Source: Scleromitrula shiraiana
Lineage: Eukaryota > Ascomycota > Leotiomycetes > Helotiales > Sclerotiniaceae
Assembly (NCBI GenBank): GCA_028455995.1
Contig: JABELC010000014.1
Location: 1,011,783-1,075,782 of the forward strand
Length of the DNA stretch: 64,000 nt
Direction of reading: 5' to 3'
A program made the position numbers and the translations under genes. Positions 1 to 11,472 of this stretch are shown in pieces. Positions within the stretch are counted from its first letter, which is position 1. Every line of letters starts with the position of its first letter. The notes beneath the pieces were generated by a model. It saw only the letters and a list, made by a program, of their open reading frames with translations. It did not search any database and was not told where the DNA came from.

Positions 1-1617
1 TTCGCCAATAGTTTGGCAGAATTGTATGGGAACCTTGCAAAACCTGCCTTAGATATGGCGATCTATAACTATTCTCTATCAAAAAGTGTTGGCGGAGAAG
101 GACTTCTTTTTATGTCTCTATTGGTACAATTATCGGCAAATGTCATGCGGGCTTTAACACCACCATTTGGGAAATATGTGGCAGATGAAGCAAGATTAGA
201 AGGGGAATTTCGATTTCAACATTCGAGATTGATAGATTATAGCGAGGAAGTTGCTTTGTACAATGGTCATGAAGCGGAGAAAGACACTTTGGATAAGGGA
301 TATTTCACACTCATAAAGCATGTAAATTGTAAGTGTAACACTTGGTGCTTCATGGAAAAGGAATGCTAATCTTTACGTAGATATTTTAAGGCGACGATTC
401 ACGCATGGGGTAATGGAGGTATGTAGCATTGCATCATCTCAGGCGGTAACTGCTAACATTCGTAGGACTTTGTGATAAAATACGTGTGGGGTGCATTAGG
501 ACTCATCTTATGCAGTGTTCCTGTGTTCTTCAAAATACCAGGTGCAACCGCAGTTACTATGGGTGATCGAACAGAGAGTTTTGTAACAAATCGAAGGCTA
601 TTACTTTCAAGTTCAGATGCCTTTGGTCGAGTGATGTTTTCATACAAGGAGGTAACGGAATTAGCTGGTTATACTTCACGAGTCGCTACTTTGCTAGAGG
701 TTATGGACGAAATCAAAGCTGGGAAGTTCGAGAAAACTCTGGTATCCGATGACAATTCAGGAGAACAACTAGAGTTGATGAGAGGAAGAGGTAACGTTAT
801 TGAAAGTGATGACATTGAATTTATCGATGTGTAAGTCAGAATATCTTCCATTCGATTCGTAATTTTTATTGACAATTCTAGGCCAATTATCACACCTGGT
901 GGTAGTATTCTTGTTCGCGCTCTCTCATTTTCCATGAAACGTGGTGATCACGTTCTAGTAGTTGGACCTAATGGCTGCGGTAAATCATCATTATTTCGAA
1001 TTTTAGGTGGATTATGGCCTGTCTATGGCGGTACAGTCCGTAAACCACCACTTACCCAAGTATTTTACGTCCCACAACGCCCTTACCTTTCAGCTGGCTC
1101 TCTTCGTCAACAAATTATTTACCCGGATTCTCTTCGCACTATGCGCTCGAAGGGCATCACCGACGCCGATCTCCTCTCTATCCTGAAGATTCTCGATCTT
1201 GATCATCTCGTTTCCACTTTCCCTGAAGGATGGGACGCAGAGGCTGAATGGAGAGACGTATTATCTGGTGGATTGCAACAACGAGTTGCTATGGCAAGAT
1301 TATTTTATAATCGTCCTAAATACGCCATTTTGGATGAATGTACAAGCAGTGTTACTTTGGAGATGGAAAAAGTTATGTATGAACATGCAAAGGAGTTGGG
1401 AATCACATTGATGACAGTTAGTCATAGGAGGAGTTTGTGGAAGTATCATAGCAGGATATTACAGTTTGATGGACAGGGGAAGTATATTTTTACAAAGCTA
1501 GATGCAGAGAGAAGGTTGAAGTTGGAGGATGAGAGGGAAGAGTTGGAGGGGTTATTGAGGGGAATACCGGAGGTGGAGAGAAGGGTTGAGGAGTTAAGTT
1601 TGGGAATTGAAGCTTGA
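1..1617 (+). CDS. Peroxisomal ABC transporter, ABCD family (PXA1/PXA2-like), 3' part
   Basis: The gene enters from the left edge, so its N-terminus is missing. Four visible exons (1-328, 381-418, 466-830, 882-1617) join in phase to 488 residues. The first half carries the end of the membrane domain typical of ABCD half-transporters (SLAELYGNLAKPALD; RFTHGVMEDFVIKYVWG). The nucleotide-binding domain has Walker A GPNGCGKSS near 970, the signature LSGGLQQR near 1265 and Walker B YAILDECTS near 1325, followed by the switch region TVSHRRSLWKYH. Known role of the family: import of long-chain fatty acids or their CoA esters into peroxisomes for beta-oxidation, as a Pxa1/Pxa2 heterodimer in yeast. 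Which of the two partners this is cannot be decided from the part seen. The C-terminus is a charged coiled region. It converges on the next gene with about 250 bases between. Confidence 0.93.
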
Positions 1618-1864
1618 AGTTTGAAGAGAAGGTTTGTAGGGCAAGACGAGCGGCGAAGGACGGAATGCGAAAGGATATGTAACTTCTTAACTTTATACCA
1701 TATTGATCATCTATGCCATTGATTACTATTTACGCCATGATACACGGGTATGTATGACTGACCCACGTTCCACTTCTCTATCCAAGAAATAAGTACAAAT
1801 AACCATATCATCATGACCTCGAAACAAAAAAGAAAAGGTATACACAAAAAATCCCTAATCGAAT

Positions 1865-2878
1865 TTACAAATCAACTCTGAACTGCCACCCCCCATGCTC
1901 CTCTTCATTCATATTCTCTAAATCCCTCAAATCTACCCCTTCATCTTTATTTTCGTCTTCATCCTCAACCTCAATCCCCATTCCCATCTCTGGCATCATC
2001 TCACACTCCATCGCTCTCTCTACTCCATCACTCCCTCTCACAACTCCATAATGAATCCATTCTGCTTTCCATTTAAATCCCTCTTTTCCTTCTTCCTCTA
2101 ACTCTTTCTTTCTTGAGGATGGAAATATGATATCTGAAGGTCCATATACTGACTTTGATTTCGAACGGACGGACGCATGCGATTTAAAAGAGAACTCCCC
2201 ACTAATTGCCAACCGACCAAATCTATTCTCATGAGTTGATAACAATGCTTCATTTGTTGTATGCAAAATACCGATCAAATCCCTCCATTCACGTTTTCCC
2301 ACCCCCGTTTCGATCGCATTCCCATTGTGGGGAATAATATCAATACTAACCATACTCCTCCACTCTACATCCTCCCTCTCAGTCGGCAAAATAAGCGTAG
2401 AGGAGAGTGAATATGTATTAGTGAAAGAGTCGAATGTGTAGTAAGGGGAGGAGGTAGGTCCATTGGGGTAGGTGGTTAAGAGCGTGGTGAGTAGGGAGGA
2501 GGACAGACAGCTCCAGTCTGGGAGGACAGCGGGACAGGTGGATTTTAGGGTGAAGGGAAAGTGGTGAGGAATGTGATGAGAATGGGTAGATAGAGGGGAG
2601 AGGGTGAGAGTTCCGGAGTTGGAGGGTTGGGAGAAGGTGGAGTGGGTGTAGAGGTTTAGGGGATTGGTGAGGGGGTTGTCTATGTAGGTTAGTTTCTGAA
2701 TGGGAGTGGTGATGAGATGGGAGGTGAGTGAGTTGTATTCACCTTGTGTTTGTATTTGAGAGCTTAGGAGTAACTGGGATTGTGATTGGAAGTGTGGTTG
2801 TGGTTTTGTTGGGTATCCGCTTGTAGGAGCAAACATATGTGCTATACCCAGTAACGACAGAGTAGAGAAGGAATACAT
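1865..2878 (-). CDS. Hypothetical secreted protein, 337 aa
   Basis: A single-exon frame from an ATG at 2878. The first ~20 residues (MYSFSTLSLLGIAHMFAPTSG) look like a short signal peptide, followed by a Ser/Thr/Pro-rich stretch and a central part with conserved-looking Trp/Cys/Tyr positions (CPAVLPDWSC; PYYTFDSFTNTYSL). The C-terminus is acidic (EVEDEDENKDEGVDLRDLENMNEEE). I do not recognise the family. Strand composition supports coding: the last third of the protein reads C-rich on the plus strand and the first two thirds G-rich, with no stop over 1 kb. Two Cys close together could form a disulfide in a secreted protein. It converges with the ABC transporter. The start is secure; the function is unknown. 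Confidence 0.6.
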   Translation of the reverse strand: MYSFSTLSLLGIAHMFAPTSGYPTKPQPHFQSQSQLLLSSQIQTQGEYNSLTSHLITTPIQKLTYIDNPLTNPLNLYTHSTFSQPSNSGTLTLSPLSTHSHHIPHHFPFTLKSTCPAVLPDWSCLSSSLLTTLLTTYPNGPTSSPYYTFDSFTNTYSLSSTLILPTEREDVEWRSMVSIDIIPHNGNAIETGVGKREWRDLIGILHTTNEALLSTHENRFGRLAISGEFSFKSHASVRSKSKSVYGPSDIIFPSSRKKELEEEGKEGFKWKAEWIHYGVVRGSDGVERAMECEMMPEMGMGIEVEDEDENKDEGVDLRDLENMNEEEHGGWQFRVDL

Positions 2879-4849
2879 TATGGTCGACTAAGTCTCCTTG
2901 TCTAGTATCAAGTTCGTCTCTTCAATTTATATAAGATATAGAATTCAGATGGAATCAAACCCCAAAAGACTAAAGAAGAAAGAATCAAAGTCGAAGATTA
3001 AAGCAAAAAAATATAAACACTTACTTATTTAAACAAGAAACTATGAATGAAACATCCTCACTTAACACTGACATATATACCTTACTAACTCGCCGACGAT
3101 ATTTATCATTTATAATGTATTTTTCTACATGAAATCACCGAGCGCTAAATCTTTTGATGTCATTGAAACAACGCTTCGGCATAAGCGCTGGACGCAAATA
3201 TCATTGGTTATTTATAGAGGATTATACTCGTATAAGATGCATGTGAAGCTGCGAAATGGAATCTATTTATTGGAGTATGTCATGCGATTAGTTTCGTTTG
3301 CCGGCGTATATTGTATATTTTTTGTATGGGATGAGAACGAGAGCGGAATGGAAAAAGATCCAGAGGAGTGAGATTACGAGATTAAGACCGAAGTTTTCAA
3401 TGTTCTTATACTTCCGCACTTAGGTATTTCAGGGCGAAACGGATAGTGGAGATGCACGGATGGGGAAATAGGGTAAGTAGTTTGACGATCTTATTTTAAT
3501 GTTTGACTGACGATTTCCTGAAACTTGGTGTTGGAATTGGAGTTCAATTTGGTTGGTAATAACTGAGTTGTCTGAAGGTTTTGGATTGTATTGTAAATAC
3601 AAGATATGTGATATACAAAGTCATCTTCGCGGGCCAGGGCCGAAGTTATTGATATTTTGGTTGAACGGGGAATCCAATTTGAGATAACGAAAAGCAAAGA
3701 AAATGGTATATAAATCAATGCATGGATCTTCTGTCGTGTTAGGATATTTGGCGGTGCGATATCTAGAATAACCTGAGACATAGGCACTCGCCATCTGAAG
3801 GTCTAGACGAATCTCGTTTATAAATATTGGTGGAGGGGAAACGATATGAGAAGGATCCATCGCCGAAAATACTTATTTAGTCAGGTTATTTGCAATTGCT
3901 CTATGCGAGCTGGTTGTTTTTCGTTGCATAAGATTAGAGATGCTTCCAAGTTCATTATAAGAGTATTGCTGCTCTTGTTGGTTGTTCGATTTTTGGTCTA
4001 ATAACGTGGATTGGAAGAAGGAAAATAATCCGTATCAGTTAGTTCTGTACAGTAGTAACACAACGTTCTCAGTCCTGGAATCTCTTGTGATTAAAAGAAA
4101 GAGAAGCAGTACGAAAATGATGTTTGTATAGAATTTAATTATCCCTCAAGGATCAGTCATTGTTGCATTGCTGTAGCTGCTGGTCGATCGAAATGAGTAG
4201 ACTGGCATAATGAATAATGGTAATCGCGGAAAGTTGAATGTTACAATCAAGCCTTATGCAATGCTAATAACCTACTATGAAGGTACGTTGTATTTCTCTG
4301 ATGGTAGCGGTAGTGGTGGTGATTTCAATACTGACACCCCGATGATTTGTCATCAGACATTGAGCTACAACATTTTGGCACTTTGTTATCACTCCAAAAC
4401 CCGAAATAATCATGTTTCCTTAGAACAACATAATTGACCAAGTTAACATTGAAGAATATGATGCTTGCTATCTCGAAAAGCTCTGTTATCCACTCAGAGA
4501 ATGAAGATTATGATAATTCAAGTCAACAGAATGCAATGCTTCCCCCGGCGGCAACATCACAGCCTCATGCATGTACTTCAGGCTTCAGCTGGGCCACAAT
4601 TAGAGTAATCCATAGCCCAGCAGGATCTGCAATCCAGTGTTATATGTAAGTCTTTTGTTCAACTAATGGGATGATTTAGGAGTTGCTGGTGTTCAATTCT
4701 TTTGTGAATCTTTGCTGTTACTTTCTATGCGTTTCTATTCAGCCCGTGGCTCGTTATTCGCCAATTTGTGTATATTACCTGGATCCCACGCTTTTGTAAT
4801 CCTATAAACAACAACGCGCCTTTTATTGAAATTCGAATCGATAGACAGT
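2879..4849. other. Intergenic stretch with possible gene relics
   Basis: No intact gene is seen. On the minus strand, 3491-3860 holds two overlapping open frames that look like one short coding stretch broken by a frame change near 3630. On the plus strand, 4210-4650 holds two consecutive short frames that end at a donor-like GTAAGT at 4647, with a coding-like piece (VNIEEYDACYLEKLCYPL) in another frame between them. Neither resembles a family I know. The remainder is plain AT-rich spacer that includes the promoter of the NACHT gene. Confidence 0.4.
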
Positions 4850-7800
4850 ATGGAGGCAATTGGGGCTATTAGCAATATTGCGGGAATTGTGTCGGTTGGG
4901 ATACAAGTCTGCGAGGGATTGGTAAATTATTACAATGCGTGGAAAGGAAGCAAGAAGGAAAATGCAACCATGATAATATCGATCGAAAGTCTGATGGAGA
5001 ACTTGGGCTTATTGCAAGGCGTTCTGAGGAGTTCCGCATTCGACGAAACTATGGCTATAAATGTCGAATCGAAAATTATGGATTGTGAAGAGAGTATCAA
5101 CGAGTTACATGAGGAACTGAAGAAGATTATGGTGTGCAAGCCAGCAGAAGTTGACGAGGATAACTTGATAGAGAGGAAGGGTCGAGAGAGTCAAGGGATA
5201 AGAGACAAAATGACAGAGCAAGGAAGACGACTCCTTTATCCATTTCGAAAAAGTACATTATTGAGATTGCAAGAGGGTATCGAGCATGTGAGGATAAACT
5301 TATTATTAGCTATGGATGCCCTCAATTTGTATGTCGAACCACCCATCAAGAAATAAACATGTTTATTAACCATTTATCAGATCTACGGTCGCCACAATGG
5401 CGGAAAGAGCCATCGACATATCGAAACAAGTCACCACGATCAATGATGGCGTAAATTCAATCATTACACAGCAGATGGGTAAAGAAAGCATAAAAGTTTT
5501 GAAATAGTTATCTACTATTGATTGTTACTCTAAACAGCGTGAGATTTTCAGTAGACGACAACCGGGCACAGGTGAGTGGCTCTTTGAAAGCCATAAATTC
5601 CAAGACTGGATAGATGGCAAAGAGCAGGCTCTATGGTGCTCAGGCTCTCCCGGAGCCGGGAAAACTGTTCTTGCTACTGCAGTTGTCGATTTCCTAGAAA
5701 CAAAATTCTTCACCTCTCGAGTTGGAATAGCATACATATACTGTGATTATGCGGAGAAGAGGAGTATTTCCGAGTATCTTGGCAGTATACTTCAGCAATT
5801 TGTTCGACAAAGATTTGTGATTCCAGATCATGTCTTTGATTTATATCGCAAACATAAGACTATGGGAACAGTCCTTAATCGAGCAGAGACTTCGGAGTTA
5901 CTTCAAGCATTAACTTATTCGTTTCCGGATTTATATATAGTCGTTGATGCCTTGGATGAATGCAAAGATTCCAGGAAAATTAGAAGCGAACTCATCAAAG
6001 AACTTCGAAGTTTACCGTCAAATACACATCTTTTGTGTACTTCTCGACAGCTTGGAGACATTGAAGAGAAACTATCTGATATACCTCATCTGGAGATTAG
6101 AGCAAGCGATTCTGATGTACGTGCGTATCTAGAAGCGCGAATTGGTTCCGAGGAAAACATCATCAAATTTTGTAAAATGGACCCGACTTTGAGAGTTACA
6201 ATTGTTAATGCAATAGCTCGGAAAGCTCACGGAATGTAAGTCTTACCAGATTGCTTCTAGCTTTATCAAGATACTAAACTATTCAACCAGGTTCCTTCTC
6301 GCCCATATGCACATCGAAGCCATTGCTTCGGAACTCAAACTTAGTCGAGTTCGGAAAGCATTGGTCAGTTTGCCCGAAGTTCTTGATTGCAGTTACGATG
6401 AAGCTATGAAGAGGATACTGGAAGGTCAAGACACGAATCGAAGGAACCTAGCCATGAATATCTTAATGTGGTTGTCATGTGCAAAGAGACCATTGACAGT
6501 TCGCGAGCTTCAACATGCTATAGCCATCATGGAGCTCGATCCTGAAGAAATTGAACTCGATGAGGATGATTTCTATGATCAAGATCTAATGTTGACCGTA
6601 TGTGCTGGCCTGGTTGTCGTTGATCCCGAAACCAATATCATTCGGTTATGTCACTTTACTGCTCAAGAGTATTTTGAAAGGCACCAAGCCAAATTGTTTC
6701 CAAATGCTCAAGTCTCAATTGCCCGAGCTTGCACCAGGTATATTTCCTTGGAAACCTTCCAAGAGTTTGAATCGTTAGATTATTCAATTCTCAATGGTCG
6801 GCTCGAGGAAAATCCTTTGTCGTCATATGCAAGTCATTACTGGGGGCACACGCGCAAGGAGATCCAGAGCTCGTAATCTCTGATACCATTCTTGAATTTC
6901 TCGATGAGGAAATTGTCATGAAGAATGTTTATGCAGATCAGCGGGTCAAGCCAGAGGTGCCATTATATAAAATTTTCCCACTCAATCCAACCTCCCACAC
7001 ACGCCTCCCACCCATATTTACTGCCGCAACATTTGGCTTATCAACTATAGTTGAAAAGCTGTTACAGTCGGGCGCTAGTATCGAAACTACTTCCTCGTAT
7101 CAAATGACTCCACTCTTAGCAGCAGCTCATTGTGGTCATGCATGGGTAATATCGAAGTTGATATCTGCAAACGCAAATCTACAAGCAAGAGATAAATTTG
7201 ATCAAAGCGCTTTGCATAAAACTGCGGAAAGAGGTTATGCAGATATTGCCCAGCAGCTCGTCATAGCCCAACCTTCACTTGTCAACGATGATTCCTTTGA
7301 TGAGACGCCGCTAAATCTAGCAATTGGTCACAGTCATGTTGAAGTAGTCAAGGTGCTTGTTTCAGGTGACGCAAATGTAAATTGTGACGATCTGGACTTT
7401 CCTCCATTAGAGAGAGCTGCAGCAAATAGTCTTGGAGATGTGATTGATTTGTCGTTGGCAAAGGGGGCGCGTATCGAGGCAAAGGATGGCAGCGGTCAAC
7501 CTGCATTATCTATGGCTGCTACAATGGGAAACACAGAAGCAGTGAGAAGACTATTGTTGGCAGGCGCAGAAGTTGACTCTAGGAGAGAAAACTATGACAC
7601 TCCGTTGGTTTACGCTGCAAGTTCTGGACATAAAGCTGTTGTTGATTTGCTCATTGAATATGGGGCTGATGTTAACATTGTGAGTCTAAGAGGAGGTATA
7701 CTTGGTCAATCGATTTTACATCCTCACGTTTTGTTGAGTTTACCAAAACCGGGCGCCAATCCAACAGTAACCAATCAAAATGGGGATAGCCCATTACATC

Positions 7801-8009
7801 TAGCTGTGGCGGTGGGTCGCGAAGACTCTGTCCGAATGCTCATTGATGGTGGTGCCTATATTGATGTTCCAAATTGCGACGCTAAAAGGCCTTTGGATCT
7901 TGCCAGAATGGTGGAAAATAGAGGTCCTCATTTGGAAGTTATATCTTTGTTGATGGGGACTTTAGAGAAGGAAAGGATGATTGCGGACGTGAAGGAGATA
8001 AGAGTATGA
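4850..8009 (+). CDS. NACHT-ankyrin STAND (NLR-like) protein with a one-base frameshift
   Basis: ATG at 4850 opens an N-terminal domain (MEAIGAISNIAGIVSVGIQ) of the fungal STAND/HeLo-like kind. Exon 1 ends at 5328 and exon 2 starts at 5381. Exon 3 starts at 5538 (REIFSRRQPGTGEW) and carries the NACHT domain: Walker A GSPGAGKT near 5655, Walker B VVDALDEC near 5945. Intron 6236-6290 leads to the winged-helix-like part. The frame stops at 6876, but the adjacent frame from about 6847 to 8009 continues without a gap into nine or so ankyrin repeats. A missing G in the G-run 6842-6846 would explain the break. The second intron is also irregular: the best in-phase donor is GTAAAT at 5451, while the better-placed GTAAAG at 5479 gives a stop. 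Family role: nucleotide-dependent oligomerisation in non-self recognition or regulated cell death. It is either a pseudogene or carries an assembly error. Confidence 0.85.
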
Positions 8010-9142
8010 TACCAAATGACTAATAATTTCATCCTCATTATGGACGTCTATATACAAGAGAGCCCTCTTTTATTTTGAAGGTCTTCTAACTTCGGCTTTG
8101 TTATATCCAACTTCACCATAATCCGGTAAAAGATTTTCTTCAATTCTCTCACAACTCATTCATCGATCTCAATCGATTTTTTTTCACCAACTGATCCTCG
8201 GTCATTTGTGACGTTGCTTGACACTTAGGGTGCCGCGAATCGAGAATCGTTTTGCTCTAAACCAATATTACAATCAATACTTCAAACTGATTTGAAAACA
8301 AGTGCGACAAATCCATTTTGATAAGCATGCACATACAGAAGGATTTAATTGTAAAGAATTCTTGGGTTCTAAAATCTTTTCAGAAGCATCAGAGGCGATT
8401 AAGACTGCAAGATTGTTCAAATCATCGACGGCACTGAGACGAGCTTGAGAGAGATTTCTGGATAATCTTTTAGGCATCAATGGAGGGGACGTTATTAAGT
8501 GCTGTGTCCAATATCCAAATCCTTAGAGATACGGTTTGCGCTTGATAAGACCCAACAAACGTTTCCGCCGTGACCATTTGAAGTGGTCGATCGTCCATCA
8601 TGTTTCACTACTTAGTAATCTACTTGACTGGTTTGTCTCGCCGATCCCAAATATATACCAGATAGTCTACTTGGACTTCCAACCTCATAGTATATTGACG
8701 GTTCATTTCAATCATTGTATTCGGCTTACATCTCACGCTATCCAAACTTTCAGAAACCTCCAGCTTCACCCTCTGTCACACAAAAAGGAGCATAGTCAAG
8801 AACTTATTGATCCATCTAGAGGGAAAGTGAAGCTCCCTCTACATATACTACGATATGACGCTAAGAGTGCGGAGCACTCTAGGTCATATCCAGTTGATCA
8901 CCTGATCTATTCTTTTGTGACACCTTCAAAATAACTCTCCTCAATCCAGTGATTGACGCCAGATTGAGGTAATTTACCACTGATATCTGACCAGCACGCC
9001 GTATTTTGCCTGTTGAAAATCGCGTGTAGTCGAATATTACCCTTCGAGATTATCCTTCAACTTAATTTTATTTCCACGAAGATTCATGGATTCTCTAGAG
9101 CTCTTGTCAGATTAGTTGTGTGATTTCATGTGTAACTAGGAC
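8010..9142. other. Intergenic, no supported gene
   Basis: A 1.1 kb spacer between the plus-strand ankyrin gene and a convergent minus-strand gene. A 132-codon frame at 8536-8934 has no family resemblance and an unremarkable composition, so it is not called. I see no repeats or RNA genes here. Confidence 0.5.
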
Positions 9143-10906
9143 TCACTTTATAAACTCATCATCTCCTGTGTCAAAAATTAGTTCTAAGTGGCGAATTTTG
9201 ACTAGTTCTTTCATTGAAATCTTCTTAAATGCTTCAAATATTTCCGGCTGGACTTGCAATTCCCTCATTTCAATCTTGTACCATCTTTTATATTCATCCA
9301 AAGCTTCATTATACATTGTCTGGTCATGAAAGGAAAATCGCAGTGCCTGCTCTCTCCTCCGCTCAGCATACGGATTATAATCATGTGTCAACCGATGTTC
9401 ATTTCTAATATCCCAAAGTCTTTTCAATCTTGTAGCTGCCCAGAATCGATCTTCATCATCTAACGGTAACCACCAACGCGGGTCCTGCTCAGCTGCCTGT
9501 CTTCTTCTCTCTTCATATTCTTCAGATGTATGTCTGCTCTTGATAGGATATAGTCCACTGGAGCGTTCTTCCCAGTCCAGAAGAGGAATAGGCGGACCTG
9601 AAGACGTTATTTCGGAATGTCTGAGGGGTACCCAGTATAATTCGCAATTCTTTTGCCAAATATCCATGAGATAGTTGATGATGCCTCCGTCGTTGTCATC
9701 GTTAAGTCTGTGTGTGGGATCGAATCGGAAAAATGGACCGATTTTGATGGAGGCGCGGTCGACGACAAATCCGCGAATAATTCTCTTGGTGCTAGGGATG
9801 GAATGCATTTTTTTTAAAAAAATTATATGTTCGGGATATCTTTTATTGAATGGATAAGAAGGATTACTTACTCCTCTAATTCTTGATCAGTCACCGGTCC
9901 AATCCAACCTAGAATGAAGCAAAGTCAGCCATTACCAGTCATTGATGAACATAAAACTTAACCAGAGGATCAAAACCATATACACAGAGGAATTAAAACC
10001 TACTTTGCACATATAAAGGTGGCGACATAATCGCCAAGAAAGGGTATGCCTGATCAAGAAGACATGCTGTGTACTTCTTCCGCACATCCACACCGAAAAG
10101 AAATGTTCTATGGTTAATAATATTCACAGCTTCAAAATCTGAAATTACCAAATATCCTAACAGATGGAGGAATAAAATATCAGTATTTCCAGGCTCCGGG
10201 AATTGAATGTAAACTCGTGCATTCGGTATGTAAAATTCCTCCCCAAGAACGTCGATCCAACTCGTGAAAGCTACCAATTGTGTTAAGTGAGTTATACCAC
10301 CTCTGGCATCGTTAGGAAAATTGTCCTAATTGTCGTCCCATTTCCATCACCCATTATTATCCCCTGCTAACTGTATAACCATTGAGGTTAAACTCAATAT
10401 ATCATTTGATATTACGATGACTTACTTTGCCACACCCCCAAAAACAGTGCTGTATCGATATTTATCTTCTTATTGGCCAGGACATTGACTCTCAAAAAAG
10501 GATCGTTGCCTCATGTAATATTCAGATCTACGCCAAAGTTCCCTCAGTTAGAAAAAATACATATCATTATTAGTAGTACTGCATGATATGGAGGTCTATC
10601 TTGTGGTCTATTGTTAAGTACAGATTCACTGGAAGAAGAGAGAGGTGGTTCATCGCCAGATGCAGAGCCACTAGAATCAGAGGGAGGTGGTTCATCCATG
10701 ATTTCTTCTAGCCCGTTATCAGATGCAGATTCACTGGAATCAGAAAGAAGTTCATTTCTAATTGCTTCTTGTCCATGGATAGGTGCAGGTGCAATGGAAT
10801 ACGTGGGAGGTGGTTCGTCCATGATTTCCTCTAATCTATTACTAGATATAGATTTGTTTAAGGGGGGAGCGAAAAGAGTCAAAACTTTAGAAGTTAAACT
10901 AAACAA
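9143..10906 (-). CDS. Hypothetical protein, multi-exon, with acidic repeat N-terminus
   Basis: Three 3' exons are well supported and in phase: 10004-10325 (DNFPNDARGGITHL), 9872-9908 (WIGPVTDQELEE) and 9143-9791, ending with a Trp/Arg-rich domain (RWWLPLDDEDRFWAATRLKR; YNPYAERRREQALRFSFHDQ). A likely first exon reads from an ATG at 10906 and contains two copies of LEEIMDEPPP and three variants of an acidic Ser-rich decamer. A middle exon near 10436-10500 (VNVLANKKINIDTALFLG) is likely, but its GTAAGT donor at 10430-10435 does not match the phase of the next exon, so either a weak GTGTGG donor is used or the model is wrong there. I do not know the family. No signal peptide or membrane segment is visible. 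The neighbour on the left is convergent. Confidence 0.55.
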
Positions 10907-11472
10907 CCTCTCGATTGATATTGCTAGTGTATCTGAAATAAAGAATATTGCTTAATAATAATTATACGAGCCGCATGCGAATTTTTCACCGTCTTTGTTA
11001 GTACTTGTAGTTATGTTAGCTTCGCTTATGCAAAGGGGATTAAACCTGAGAATATAAATTCGAAGTGCGGTGGTGGGTAACCAACCACCGAAGCCTAAAA
11101 TATTGTAAGACTTGACCGGACGTAATACAAGCTATTAAGATTCTGATTTCCATCTAGCTTATATGTAATCAATCATCTGTATTGAAGATTACAAGATTTA
11201 TATTGTATATGAACTTTTAAATAAACTTGCTTTCAAGTACGTCGAGATCTCTACTTTCAACATCCTTTCGTGGAGGAAAATTGGGTCAAAAACATTTGAT
11301 TGTGCCTGTACTAAGCAGACGTTCCGAAATTGATCAAACATATATCTTTGTGCGGGAATCCCATGATATAAAGTATTAGAATATATGTAAGATGTATGTA
11401 AACTAGAGTAGCCGCAATGTAGGCACAAGATACGATACGAAACAGTGTTGAAATAATATCACGTCCTGATAT
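10907..11472. other. Intergenic, no supported gene
   Basis: AT-rich spacer between two minus-strand genes. It would hold the promoter of the 9143-10906 gene and the 3' flank of the 11473-12763 gene. The frame at 11198-11428 has no coding character. Confidence 0.5.

Noticed and set aside
8536..8934. 132-codon frame downstream of the ankyrin gene
   Set aside because: No recognisable family, no start context and no coding-like composition.
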